Shown piece by piece: positions 1-8,444 of a DNA stretch of 64,000 nucleotides; the stretch's first letter is position 1; every line of letters starts with the position of its first letter. The stretch covers positions 1 through 64,000 of the forward strand of contig NZ_JADBDS010000003.1 in NCBI RefSeq assembly GCF_014873705.1. Direction: 5' to 3'. A model generated the notes under the pieces. That model had not been told where the DNA came from. It worked only from the letters and a program-made list of their open reading frames with translations, and did not search any database. The DNA is from Mycobacterium sp. OAS707. GTDB taxonomy: Bacteria > Actinomycetota > Actinomycetes > Mycobacteriales > Mycobacteriaceae. Position numbers and translations under genes: made by a program.

Positions 1-598
1 GTCCTTTCGTCACCCCGCGGCGCCGATCGCGTTCGGTGTCGTCGGGTTGCGGCCCGTCCTGATCCAACAAAAACAGGATCCGCTCGGCGTTGTCCTTCAA
101 CTCCTTGGGGCCCACCCCGATCGCGGTGCGCACCAGATCCACTTCGATCTGCGCGCGGGTCAACGAATCGACCCCGGCCGGGAGGCGGTCCATCGCCTCG
201 CGCACCACCTTGACGTGTTCACGATTGATCACCCCGTTGGCTTGGGCCAGCGCGGTGCACGCCAACGCGGGGTCCAGTGGTTCGCCGGTCAGTGTGCGCC
301 GTGGGCCTAATTGAGCGGCCTCCTCGAGGCGGCGGCCGGCCTCACTAGTGGAGATGCGCCACCGGATGGCCAACACCTCGCGCCACGACTTGGCACCCAT
401 CTCGATGGCCGTGGTCTGCTCCTGCAAACGCGCCAACAGGCGATGGCGCTGAGCGGGCAACTGACACGACAGTGCCTCCAACTCATCCAGCGCAGAAATC
501 AACTCCGACGTGCCCAGCGCCTCCACGGGCAGCGCGGCCAGGCCCTCGTAGGCGGCGCGCAGCGCGGTGACCGCCGTCTGCACCGCACCCCCATCCAT
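1..598 (-). CDS. DUF222 / 13E12-repeat family protein, 5' part
   Basis: About 199 codons are readable from ATG 598 to the window edge, so the C-terminus, where family members normally carry an HNH nuclease domain, is missing. The visible part has the features of the DUF222 region: a helical N-terminus, an Ala/Leu/Glu-rich stretch, the segment SWREVLAIRWRISTSEAGRR and a later NAERILFLLDQ. This family is repeated in mycobacterial genomes and its cellular role is poorly defined. The start was chosen because it is the first ATG in the frame and lies just after a perfect LexA-type palindrome, which predicts induction by DNA damage. The HNH half itself cannot be confirmed here. Confidence 0.85.
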   Translation of the reverse strand, partial: MDGGAVQTAVTALRAAYEGLAALPVEALGTSELISALDELEALSCQLPAQRHRLLARLQEQTTAIEMGAKSWREVLAIRWRISTSEAGRRLEEAAQLGPRRTLTGEPLDPALACTALAQANGVINREHVKVVREAMDRLPAGVDSLTRAQIEVDLVRTAIGVGPKELKDNAERILFLLDQDGPQPDDTERDRRRGVTKG

Positions 599-601
599 GA
601 C

Positions 602-617
602 TCGAACATATGTTCGA
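602..617. promoter_or_regulatory. LexA/SOS box
   Basis: The 16-bp perfect palindrome TCGAACATATGTTCGA matches the mycobacterial SOS consensus TCGAAC-N4-GTTCGA at every fixed position. It lies 3 bp upstream of the ATG of the DUF222 gene on the minus strand, so LexA bound here would block its transcription. 13E12-family genes are known LexA targets in M. tuberculosis. Confidence 0.85.
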
Positions 618-785
618 ACTCTAAGGATTCACGGAAGCATTTCCGAAGAAAACCATGAGAGATTGTCGCTAAAATGTCGCTGGCTAAAAGCCTTGCCGCA
701 CAACCCAATCAGTCATCCCGCAACACCGCGAACGGCGCGGTCGGCACCTCGGCAATCGCCAACTTCGCCGCGGAATCCATCGGGA

Positions 786-1967
786 TCACGTCGCGCGCCA
801 GCGCCGCAAGCGCCTGTTCGTGCCGACGTCGTGGCCGGCCTGTTCGCTGAGCAGCCACCTCACCTCGAGCAGGTCGCAGTAGGCCTGGATCGGAGTGCCC
901 TTGTTGCCGACGACGTCGTGTGCCAACCGCTCGTACGGAGTGAGCACCTCGATGACCCACAACCGAGCGGCAGTCGAATCGTCGACGTCATGACCCGCCT
1001 CCCGGCACAGCGCAGCCTGATACGCCTGCAGGTCGCCGAGCAGGATCTGCGCTTGTCCCTCTCCGACGTCCAAACCGGTGAGCTCCTGCAGACGCTGCGC
1101 GTGGTAGCGCCGATCACCAACGGCGACACGGATTTTGAGTTGGCTCGGATTGTCGGCAACCGGCTGCAGGGCGACTTCGTCGACCGCGAAGCCGAGCTCG
1201 TTCAGCCTGCGCACGGTCCCCTCGACACGGTAGCGGTCGGCGAAGTCGAACATCGGCTCGGCGTGCAGCGCGTCCCACAGTCGCTCGTAGCGGTTCCTGG
1301 TCTGCTCCGCCTCGGCGATCAGCACGTCCTCCAACGCCGACTGTTCCAGCCGTTCGGCGAGATCGACCATGCCCATCGCGACGTTCTCGACCATGATGTC
1401 GAGATCGTGCGCACGCTGACCGCGACTCAAAACGGGGTGCACTTCCGAGGTTTCGGCGTCGACGAGCCAGGCCTGAAGGATCTGGCCGTCGCGGGAGAAC
1501 AGCGTGTTCGCCAGCGAGCAGTCACCCCAGAACACCCCGTGCCGGTGCAGCTCCACGAGCAGGCCCGCCATCGCGTCCAACAGCCGCTCGCGGTGCTTGC
1601 TCTGATCGGGCGGCAACCGCATGAACAACCGGCGATACTGCCATGACCCTTCGAGGTAGCGCGTGACCAGAATCGCGGTTTCGAATTCGGGTTGCAGCAC
1701 CAGGCCCGCAGGGCGCACGGCGGGCAGACCCATTTCTTCGAGCCTGCGCAGCACGTCGTACTCCTTGGCGGCCACGCGCGGTGGCATGTCCTTGACGGCC
1801 CACAGCGTGTCGTCGGCTTCGACGAACTTCACCAGGTGGCGGCTGGGACCGACGGCGATGTCGCGCAGTGGGACATCGGGGACCGTCCATTCCGACAGCG
1901 GCCGGTCCCACGGCAGACCGAGGAGGCCGGGAGTCGGTGTCCGGAGCCGAAACTCCGGCGCTTGCAT
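786..1967 (-). CDS. DUF4032 / lipopolysaccharide-kinase-like protein, probably frameshifted at its 3' end
   Basis: A 393-aa protein starting at ATG 1967, two bases after the stop of the ABC ATPase gene, so it is the last gene of the polyol operon. The N-terminal half has a protein-kinase-like pattern: K59 (AVKD), E69, a catalytic-loop-like WGDCSLAN (D149, N154) and a metal-binding-like D170 in LVDAE. This agrees with its assignment to the DUF4032/Kdo-kinase-like family. After DVGT the frame runs out in an Arg/Trp-rich tail. The overlapping frame instead reads EQALAALARDVIPMDSAAKL and continues to a stop at 709, so a one-base loss near 814-823 probably truncates it. Its substrate is unknown. 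Confidence 0.75.
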   Translation of the reverse strand: MQAPEFRLRTPTPGLLGLPWDRPLSEWTVPDVPLRDIAVGPSRHLVKFVEADDTLWAVKDMPPRVAAKEYDVLRRLEEMGLPAVRPAGLVLQPEFETAILVTRYLEGSWQYRRLFMRLPPDQSKHRERLLDAMAGLLVELHRHGVFWGDCSLANTLFSRDGQILQAWLVDAETSEVHPVLSRGQRAHDLDIMVENVAMGMVDLAERLEQSALEDVLIAEAEQTRNRYERLWDALHAEPMFDFADRYRVEGTVRRLNELGFAVDEVALQPVADNPSQLKIRVAVGDRRYHAQRLQELTGLDVGEGQAQILLGDLQAYQAALCREAGHDVDDSTAARLWVIEVLTPYERLAHDVVGNKGTPIQAYCDLLEVRWLLSEQAGHDVGTNRRLRRWRAT

Positions 1968-1969
1968 GG

Positions 1970-3049
1970 TCAGTTGATGCGCTCGCCGGTTTCCGGATGG
2001 AACAGGTGCACGGCACCCTCGGGATGCCTGCGCAGCCGCACCGTGTCGGCCAGTCTCGGCGCCGTGCGCGGATTGCACCGCGCCACCAACTCGACGCCGG
2101 AACCCGCATGCGTGTACACGTACGCCTCGCTGCCCAGGTCCTCGACCAGGTCGACGACGACCTCCACACCGCCCGAATCCGTGAGTTCCAGTTGCTCGGG
2201 CCGAATTCCGAACGTGACCTCGGACAGGCCGAGATCGCTCAGCTTCGTCATCTGGTCGCGTTCGAGTTCCAGCGTAGAGTCGCCGATCTTGACGCCGTCG
2301 GACGTCACCGGCAATGTCACCAGGTTCATGGCGGGTGAGCCGATGAAGCCGGCGACGAACGCGTTGGCCGGCTTGTCGTAAAGCTCATTGGGAGAAGCGA
2401 ATTGCTGCAACTTGCCGAACCGCAGCACCGCGACCCGGTCACCCATCGTCATGGCTTCCACCTGGTCGTGGGTGACGTAGACGGTCGTGGTGCCGAGACG
2501 TCGTTGTAGCGCTGCGATTTGGGTACGGGTCTGCACGCGCAGTTTCGCATCGAGGTTGGACAGTGGCTCGTCCATGCAGAACACCTGAGGCTCACGCACG
2601 ATCGCGCGGCCCATCGCCACGCGCTGACGCTGACCGCCGGACAGCTTGGCGGGCTTGCGGTCCAGAAAGTCGGTCAGGTCCAGGATCTTCGCCGCCTCCT
2701 CGACCTTCTTGCGCCGCTCATCGGCCGATACGCCCCGCAACTTCAACGCGAAACCCATGTTCTCGGCGACCGTCTTGTTGGGGTACAGCGCATAGTTCTG
2801 GAACACCATCGCGATGTCGCGGTCTTTGGACGGCACACCCGTCATGTCCTTGCCACCGATCTCGATGGCGCCCTCGTCGATGTCCTCGAGCCCGGCGAGC
2901 ATGCGCAGCGCGGTGCTCTTGCCCGAGCCTGACGGTCCGACCAGCACGACGAACTCGCCGTCTTGGATGTCGAGACTGAGCGAGTCAACCGCCAGTTTGT
3001 CCGAGCCTTCATAGATGCAGGAGGCGTTCTTGTAAGTGATTGCGGCCAT
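1970..3049 (-). CDS. polyol/sugar ABC transporter ATP-binding protein (MalK/UgpC type)
   Basis: A 359-aa cytoplasmic ATPase that energises the import complex formed with the two permeases upstream. It has Walker A GPSGSGKST at 38-46, signature LSGGQ at 136-140, Walker B ending D160-E161 and switch His194 (VTHD). The roughly 120-residue C-terminal extension is the OB-fold regulatory region typical of the MalK/UgpC family (CUT1 uptake). Length is normal for the family. It lies 15 bp after the second permease. The two downstream dehydrogenases and the kinase on the other arm suggest a sugar alcohol as substrate; the sequence alone does not identify which. Confidence 0.93.
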   Translation of the reverse strand: MAAITYKNASCIYEGSDKLAVDSLSLDIQDGEFVVLVGPSGSGKSTALRMLAGLEDIDEGAIEIGGKDMTGVPSKDRDIAMVFQNYALYPNKTVAENMGFALKLRGVSADERRKKVEEAAKILDLTDFLDRKPAKLSGGQRQRVAMGRAIVREPQVFCMDEPLSNLDAKLRVQTRTQIAALQRRLGTTTVYVTHDQVEAMTMGDRVAVLRFGKLQQFASPNELYDKPANAFVAGFIGSPAMNLVTLPVTSDGVKIGDSTLELERDQMTKLSDLGLSEVTFGIRPEQLELTDSGGVEVVVDLVEDLGSEAYVYTHAGSGVELVARCNPRTAPRLADTVRLRRHPEGAVHLFHPETGERIN

Positions 3050-3064
3050 TTGGGTTTAGCTCCT

Positions 3065-3946
3065 CTACTTGATGGCGCCGAAGGAAAGACCACGGACGAG
3101 TTTGTTTTGAGCGAACCACCCGCAGAGAATCACGGGCAGCGCGGCCATGGTTGCGGCCGCCGACAAGACGGCCCAGTACTGACCCTCACCGGCAATGAAT
3201 CCGACGAGGTACACCGGCATGGTCTGCGCGTTCACCGCGGTGAGGTTCACCGCGAAGAAGAACTCGTTCCAGGCGAAGATGACACAGATCAGCGCCGTGG
3301 CCGCGATACCCGGCGACACCAACGGCAGGATCACCTCGCGCACGGACCGCCACAGGCTGGCACCGTCGAGGCTGGCTGCCTCGAGCAATTCACCGGGCAC
3401 CTCGAGGAAGAACGACCGCATCATCCACACCGCGATCGGAAGGTTCATCGAGGTGTACAGGATCACCAGAGCCCAGATGTTGTCCAGCAGACCGATATTG
3501 GACACGATCACGTAGAGCGGCAGGATCGCGGCGACGATCGGCAGCATCTTCGTGCTCATGAAGAAGAACAATGCGTCCTGGGTCTTGCGGACGGGCCGCA
3601 GCGACAGTGCGAACGCCGCAGGCGTGCCGAGCGCCAGCACCAGCAACGTCGAAACACCGGTGGCCCACACCGAGTTCAGCATCGCCGGCCCGATGCCCTG
3701 ATCGAAAACCGCCTTGAACTGATCGAGCGTCGGCGTGAAGAACAGCTTCGGCGGGCTGGTCGCCGCGTCGCCCTCCTGCTTGAACGCCGTCAGCACCATC
3801 CAGAACACCGGGAAGAAGAAGCCGAGGCCGACGAGCCACGCCACCACGCCCCATGGGCTGAACGTGCGCCCCTTCTTCTTCGGCGCCCCAGCTGAATCCG
3901 TTGTTGCTGTTGTCTTTTCGGTGCCTTTTACAAGTGGAGTTGTCAT
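3065..3946 (-). CDS. polyol/sugar ABC transporter permease (MalG type)
   Basis: A 293-aa inner-membrane protein starting at ATG 3946, which overlaps the TGA of the preceding permease by one base (TGATG), so translation is probably coupled. A hydrophilic N-terminus with a KKKG patch is followed by about six membrane segments. The EAA loop, where the ATPase docks, is seen as LEAASLDGASLWRSV. This belongs to binding-protein-dependent transport family CUT1 and pairs with the neighbouring MalF-type protein. Confidence 0.92.
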   Translation of the reverse strand: MTTPLVKGTEKTTATTDSAGAPKKKGRTFSPWGVVAWLVGLGFFFPVFWMVLTAFKQEGDAATSPPKLFFTPTLDQFKAVFDQGIGPAMLNSVWATGVSTLLVLALGTPAAFALSLRPVRKTQDALFFFMSTKMLPIVAAILPLYVIVSNIGLLDNIWALVILYTSMNLPIAVWMMRSFFLEVPGELLEAASLDGASLWRSVREVILPLVSPGIAATALICVIFAWNEFFFAVNLTAVNAQTMPVYLVGFIAGEGQYWAVLSAAATMAALPVILCGWFAQNKLVRGLSFGAIK

Positions 3947-4923
3947 CAGGCTGCCTCTTCCTTGCCACTGAACGACTTGAATATCAACCGAAGCGCGAAG
4001 CTCGCGATGATCATCGTGAAGATCACCACCACCACGGCGTAGGCCGCAGCCTGGCCCATGTCGAAGCCGAGGAACGCGCGCTGGTAGATGTAGAACGGCA
4101 GGTTCGCGCTGGCGATACCCGGCCCGCCCTGGGTCATCATGTAGATCGCGTCGAAGGTGTTGACCAGGTAGATCGCACCCAGCACTACACCCAACTCGAT
4201 GAACCGCCGAAGGTGGGGCAGCGTCAACTCGCGGAAGAGTTGGAACGCGCCGGCACCGTCGACTCGACCGGCCTCCAGGATGTCGCGAGGCATCGACTGG
4301 AGGCCGGCGAGGATCAACAACATCATGAACGGCGTCCACTGCCAGATCAGCACGACCATCACCATGGTCAGCGGGAACTGGCCGATCCAGTCGACCTTGT
4401 CGATACCGACCAGCGAGAGCACCCAGTTCAAGATGCCGTTCGTCGGGTCGAGGATCGTGGTCTTCCAGATCAGCGCTGCCGCAACGGGTGTCACGAGGAA
4501 CGGTGTGATCAGCAGCGTGCGTACGACGCCGCGACCCAGGAATGCGCGATCGAGCAACAGGGCGAGCAGCAGGCCGAGCAACGCCGAGACCAACACCACG
4601 ACGACGATCAGGACGACGGTGTTCAATGCCACCGTCCAGAACTGGCTGTCCTTGACGACCGCGATGTAGTTGTTCAGTCCGACGAACTGGCGTGACCCGG
4701 GTCGAACCAGGTTCCATGACAGCGTCGAGTAGTACAGCGTGAACACGAATGGAATCTGGGTGACCACGATCATGAAGATCAGTGCGGGAAGCAACGGCCC
4801 GCGCCTGCGCCACCCTTCGGCGCGGCTGACCCCCGCATCCTGAGCTTCACGGATCTTGCGGACCCGTTCGGCCACTCCAAGCTGGCCGGCGTCAGCTTCG
4901 GTATCAGCGGTAACAGTCATCAC
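3946..4923 (-). CDS. polyol/sugar ABC transporter permease (MalF type)
   Basis: A 325-aa membrane protein with about six transmembrane segments after a charged cytoplasmic N-terminus of some 45 residues. The EAA motif is visible as LEAGRVDGAGAFQLFREL. Its start ATG overlaps the stop of the binding-protein gene by 4 bp. Together with the downstream permease it would form the translocation pore of a CUT1-type importer. Confidence 0.92.
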   Translation of the reverse strand: MMTVTADTEADAGQLGVAERVRKIREAQDAGVSRAEGWRRRGPLLPALIFMIVVTQIPFVFTLYYSTLSWNLVRPGSRQFVGLNNYIAVVKDSQFWTVALNTVVLIVVVVLVSALLGLLLALLLDRAFLGRGVVRTLLITPFLVTPVAAALIWKTTILDPTNGILNWVLSLVGIDKVDWIGQFPLTMVMVVLIWQWTPFMMLLILAGLQSMPRDILEAGRVDGAGAFQLFRELTLPHLRRFIELGVVLGAIYLVNTFDAIYMMTQGGPGIASANLPFYIYQRAFLGFDMGQAAAYAVVVVIFTMIIASFALRLIFKSFSGKEEAA

Positions 4924-6284
4924 TTCTCCTGATAGGTCCGGCCGACAACCTCGGCGTATTCCTGTGCTTGGGCGAGCGCATCATCCACGGACTTCTGTCC
5001 GGCGATCGCCGCGCTGATCTGTTGGCTCACCCGGGTACCCAGATCCTGGAACTCGGGGATCCCGACGAACTGGATGCCGGTGTACGGAACGGGCTGCACC
5101 GTCGGCTTGTTCGGTGTGGCACCTTCGATCGACTTCAACGTCAACGGTCCGTACGACTTCGAGATCGCCTGGTACTGCGGCAACTGTGTGTAGGTCGAGG
5201 TCCGACTTCCCGGTGGGACCCGGGCCCAGCCCAGCTTCTCCCCGACCAGCTTCATGTAGTCCTTGCTGGTCATCCACGAGATGAACTTCCATGCGCCATC
5301 GGGATTCTTGGCACCCTTGGGAATGCCGAGCGACCAGGTGTAGAGCCAGCCCGAGTTCGGCTTCTCGACGATCGGCGCGGGCAGATAGCCGATCTTGCCC
5401 ACCAGATCGGGGTAGGTCTTCGGGTCTTCGAGCACCGAGACCGCCGACGTCGCGTCGTACCACATGGCCGTCTGGCCCTGTCCGAAGAGGTTGGCGCACT
5501 CCTGGAATCCCGTTGAGGACGCCCCGAGTTCGCCTGCCTTGTTGATCAGGTCGACGTAGAAGTTGACGGCCTTGCTGACCTCGGGACTGTTGAGTTGCGC
5601 GTTCCACTTCTCGTCGAACCAGCGCCCGCCGAAGGTGTTGATGACGGTGTCCAGCGGGGCCAGCACCTCACCCCAACCCGGCTTGCCGCGCAGGCAGATA
5701 CCCGCATCGGAAACGCCTTTCGCCTTGATGGTCTCCGCCCACTGAGCGACCTCTTGCCACTGGGGCTGGTAGTTCGGCGACTGGTCGACTTTGATGCCGG
5801 CCTTCTCGAACATGTCCTTGCGGTACATCAGGAACGACGACTCGCCGTAGAACGGAACCGAGTACATGTTGCCCTGATAGGACAGCGAATCCCGCAGCGA
5901 CGGGATGAAATCGTTCGCGTCGTAGCCGGGCGTCTTCTTCGCGTAGTCCGAAAGATTCAGCAGCCAGCCGTCTTTCGCCCACTGCGGGGTTTCGAAGTTG
6001 CTGATCATGACGACGTCGAACTCACTGCCGCCCATCGCGGTCGACATCGTGATCTTGGCACGTGCCTGGTTCTCCGAAAGCGTGATGAACTTCAGCTTCG
6101 TGCCCGGATTGGCCTTCTCGAACTCCGACGACAACTTCTGTGCATCCGTCATCTGCGAGTTGGACACCAGGGCGATCGTCACCTCGTTCTTCGAGGCTCC
6201 GAGGCTGCCCGCGCCCGCACAGCCGGAGGTAACCAGCAGCCCGAGGGCCGCGACACACGCTCCTAATTTTTGTAGCGCTCTCAC
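4920..6284 (-). CDS. polyol/sugar ABC transporter substrate-binding lipoprotein
   Basis: I start this 454-aa protein at GTG 6284, which is preceded by an AGGTGAGG ribosome-binding sequence and gives a compact signal peptide (VRALQKLGACVAALGLLV) ending in a TSGC lipobox, so the mature protein would be lipid-anchored outside the membrane. The rest resembles family 1 solute-binding proteins (opening VTIALVSNSQMTDAQKL; FKFISWM-like helix late in the protein). A longer reading from 6326 is possible but would overlap the regulator gene. It leads the transport part of the operon, 14 bp after the SorC-type regulator. Confidence 0.9.
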   Translation of the reverse strand: MRALQKLGACVAALGLLVTSGCAGAGSLGASKNEVTIALVSNSQMTDAQKLSSEFEKANPGTKLKFITLSENQARAKITMSTAMGGSEFDVVMISNFETPQWAKDGWLLNLSDYAKKTPGYDANDFIPSLRDSLSYQGNMYSVPFYGESSFLMYRKDMFEKAGIKVDQSPNYQPQWQEVAQWAETIKAKGVSDAGICLRGKPGWGEVLAPLDTVINTFGGRWFDEKWNAQLNSPEVSKAVNFYVDLINKAGELGASSTGFQECANLFGQGQTAMWYDATSAVSVLEDPKTYPDLVGKIGYLPAPIVEKPNSGWLYTWSLGIPKGAKNPDGAWKFISWMTSKDYMKLVGEKLGWARVPPGSRTSTYTQLPQYQAISKSYGPLTLKSIEGATPNKPTVQPVPYTGIQFVGIPEFQDLGTRVSQQISAAIAGQKSVDDALAQAQEYAEVVGRTYQEK

Positions 6285-6298
6285 CTTTACCTCACCTT

Positions 6299-7336
6299 TC
6301 ACTGTGCCAATAACCAACGGGCACAATCGATGTCACACACCAGAAGTCGGGCGAGTTTGCCGCGCAACGCTCCGAGAGTGGCGTGATGCTTTGTCGCTCC
6401 GCTGGAGATCAGGATCGTCTTCTCGCAGGCCCGGATGTCTTCAAGGGGAACCGACACCGCGCGCTGTTGCAGTTCGGTGTCGACGGGCGAGCCGTCGCCG
6501 TCGAAGAAGCGGCCGCCGATCTCGCCTACCGCACCGAGCGAGATCAGTTCGTCGAGCATCTTGGTGTCGACGAAGCTGCCCTCGAACAGCGTCGTCGAGG
6601 TCGAAACCGCGCCGACGCCGAACAGCATCACATCGGCCTGCCTGCCGGCCTCGAGCGTGCGCGAGATCAGCGAGTCGCTGCGCATGGAGACCACGGTCGA
6701 GGGGTCTGCGTACAGCGGAGCGGGAAGCCGAATCGTGGTGGCCCGCAACATATCCGCGCATCGGCCGAGGATGAACTCGGTGCCGGTCTGATAGGCCGCC
6801 GTCGACATCGCGCCGTCGAGTTGGACCACGGCACGGCAGCTGGCAACACCAGGCGTGAGCGCATCGGCCACCGCGACCTGTTCGGGGCCCCAGGTGAATC
6901 CGAGGACATCGTCGGGCGACAGCCGGCGCATCAGCAGCGCCGCGGCGGCGCGGCCGACGCTGGCGTATGCCGCAGGACGACCGTGTGCGCCCACGTCGAC
7001 GCCGTGGCCGGCCACCACGGCTTCGGTCAGGCCGTAACGCTGCTCGAGTTCGCGTTCCTCATCGGCATGGAGGTCGTCGCGCATGTCCGGCGGGACGACG
7101 ACATCGATCCGGACCAGTCCGCGCGCCTTGGCCCGCGCGACGAGTCGGCCCGCTGTCGGGCGGGACACACCGAGGCGGGAGGCGATCTCGGCCTGGGTCA
7201 GGCCGTCGAGGTAGTAGAGCGTGGCTGCACGCAACGCCAGGCGCAGGTCCTCGGGCGTGGCTCCGCGGTCCCGCGCGTTCGACACGACCTGGGCGCCGAT
7301 GTCGGCGACCTTGCCATTCGACGTCGGTGTGGCCAC
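6299..7336 (-). CDS. SorC/DeoR-type sugar-responsive transcriptional regulator
   Basis: A 345-aa DNA-binding protein if started at GTG 7336, which has AGGAGGGG just upstream; an ATG at 7363 lies inside a palindrome and is less likely. An N-terminal helix-turn-helix (LTQAEIASRLGVSRPTAGRL) is followed by a sugar-phosphate-binding domain typical of SorC proteins. It is the first gene of the leftward transport operon and faces the dehydrogenase operon. It most likely represses or activates both arms through the duplicated palindrome at 7357-7390 in response to a phosphorylated or free polyol/ketose. Confidence 0.88.
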   Translation of the reverse strand: MATPTSNGKVADIGAQVVSNARDRGATPEDLRLALRAATLYYLDGLTQAEIASRLGVSRPTAGRLVARAKARGLVRIDVVVPPDMRDDLHADEERELEQRYGLTEAVVAGHGVDVGAHGRPAAYASVGRAAAALLMRRLSPDDVLGFTWGPEQVAVADALTPGVASCRAVVQLDGAMSTAAYQTGTEFILGRCADMLRATTIRLPAPLYADPSTVVSMRSDSLISRTLEAGRQADVMLFGVGAVSTSTTLFEGSFVDTKMLDELISLGAVGEIGGRFFDGDGSPVDTELQQRAVSVPLEDIRACEKTILISSGATKHHATLGALRGKLARLLVCDIDCARWLLAQ

Positions 7337-7356
7337 TGCCCCTCCTGTCCGACCAG

Positions 7357-7390
7357 TGAGCATATGCTCAGGGGTGCGAGTAGATGCTCA
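7357..7390. promoter_or_regulatory. duplicated operator for the SorC-type regulator
   Basis: TGAGCATATGCTCA (7357-7370) is a perfect 14-bp palindrome. A second copy, CGAGTAGATGCTCA (7377-7390), matches it at 11 of 14 positions exactly 20 bp, about two helical turns, further on. Both lie in the short divergent region between the regulator (GTG 7336) and the polyol dehydrogenase (ATG 7401), the expected place for a cooperative operator. Confidence 0.65.
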
Positions 7391-7400
7391 TCACGTTAGC

Positions 7401-8444
7401 ATGGAGAATGTGACGCACACAACACCCTCGCCAGATACCCGAATGCGGTCGGCCGTACTCATCGAGCCAGGCCGGATCGAAATGGAAGAGCGGCCGATAC
7501 CCACGCCCGGCGCCGGAGACGTGCTAGTCCGCGTGTCGTCGGTCGGCGTGTGCGGGTCGGATACGCACTACTACCGGCACGGCCGGATCGGGAACTTCGT
7601 CGTCGAAGCGCCGCTGGTGCTCGGCCACGAGGCAGCGGGCACGATCGTCGGTGTCGGCGCAGGCGTCGACTCCTCTCGGATCGGCGAGCGGGTGTCGATC
7701 GAGCCGCAGCGGCCCGACCCCGACAGCGCCGAGACGCGGCGAGGTCACTACAACCTGTGCCCGCACATGCGCTTCTACGGCACCCCGCCGATCGACGGGG
7801 CGTTCTGCGATTACGTGGTCATCGGCGCTGGGTACGCCCATCGGGTGCCCGATTCGGTATCCGACGATGCCGCTGCCTTGTGTGAGCCGCTGTCCGTCGG
7901 CATCGCCGCAGTCCGCAAGGCGGGCCTCGACGGCGGTTCGCGCGTGCTGATCACCGGCGCAGGCCCGATCGGCATCGTGCTCACTCAACTCGCGCGGGCC
8001 TACGGCGCCACCGACATCGTGGTCAGCGATCCCGATGAAGCCCGCCGCGCGCAGGCAAAGCAATTCGGGGCGACGGCGGTAGTCGACCCGTCCGCCCAGC
8101 CGATCGGTGAATTGGGCGTCGACGCGTTCATCGATGCGTCGGGCGCTCCTTCGGCAGTCGTCGACGGTATCCGGGCGGTGCGGCCGGCAGGCACTGTCGT
8201 CCTCGTCGGCTCGGGTGCCGAATCGATGGAGCTGCCCACGCAACTGATCCAGAACCGAGAGCTGGTCCTCACCGGGGTTTTCCGATACGCGAACACATGG
8301 CCGACGGCGATCGCCCTCGTCGAGTCGGGTCGAGTGGACCTCGACGCGATGGTGACTGCGCACTTCCCACTGGAGAAGGCCGCCGACGCCCTCGACTCCG
8401 ACCGCACGCCGGGTAGCGTCAAGAGCGTGGTGAGGGTGTCATGA
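7401..8444 (+). CDS. zinc-dependent polyol dehydrogenase (sorbitol/xylitol dehydrogenase type)
   Basis: A 347-aa medium-chain dehydrogenase that would oxidise a sugar alcohol to a ketose with NAD(P)+. The catalytic-zinc motif starts with CGSDTHYY, followed by GHEAAG, and the Rossmann signature is GAGPIG. The segment YNLCPHMRFYGTPP is typical of the sorbitol-dehydrogenase branch. ATG 7401 is assumed; GTG 7410 and ATG 7443 are alternatives because no ribosome-binding site stands out. It is the first gene of the rightward arm and overlaps the next gene by 4 bp (ATGA). Confidence 0.9.
   Translation: MENVTHTTPSPDTRMRSAVLIEPGRIEMEERPIPTPGAGDVLVRVSSVGVCGSDTHYYRHGRIGNFVVEAPLVLGHEAAGTIVGVGAGVDSSRIGERVSIEPQRPDPDSAETRRGHYNLCPHMRFYGTPPIDGAFCDYVVIGAGYAHRVPDSVSDDAAALCEPLSVGIAAVRKAGLDGGSRVLITGAGPIGIVLTQLARAYGATDIVVSDPDEARRAQAKQFGATAVVDPSAQPIGELGVDAFIDASGAPSAVVDGIRAVRPAGTVVLVGSGAESMELPTQLIQNRELVLTGVFRYANTWPTAIALVESGRVDLDAMVTAHFPLEKAADALDSDRTPGSVKSVVRVS

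Noticed and set aside
567..1646. A 359-codon plus-strand open frame
   Set aside because: Antisense to the DUF4032 gene and the DUF222 start; low-complexity translation typical of a high-GC shadow.
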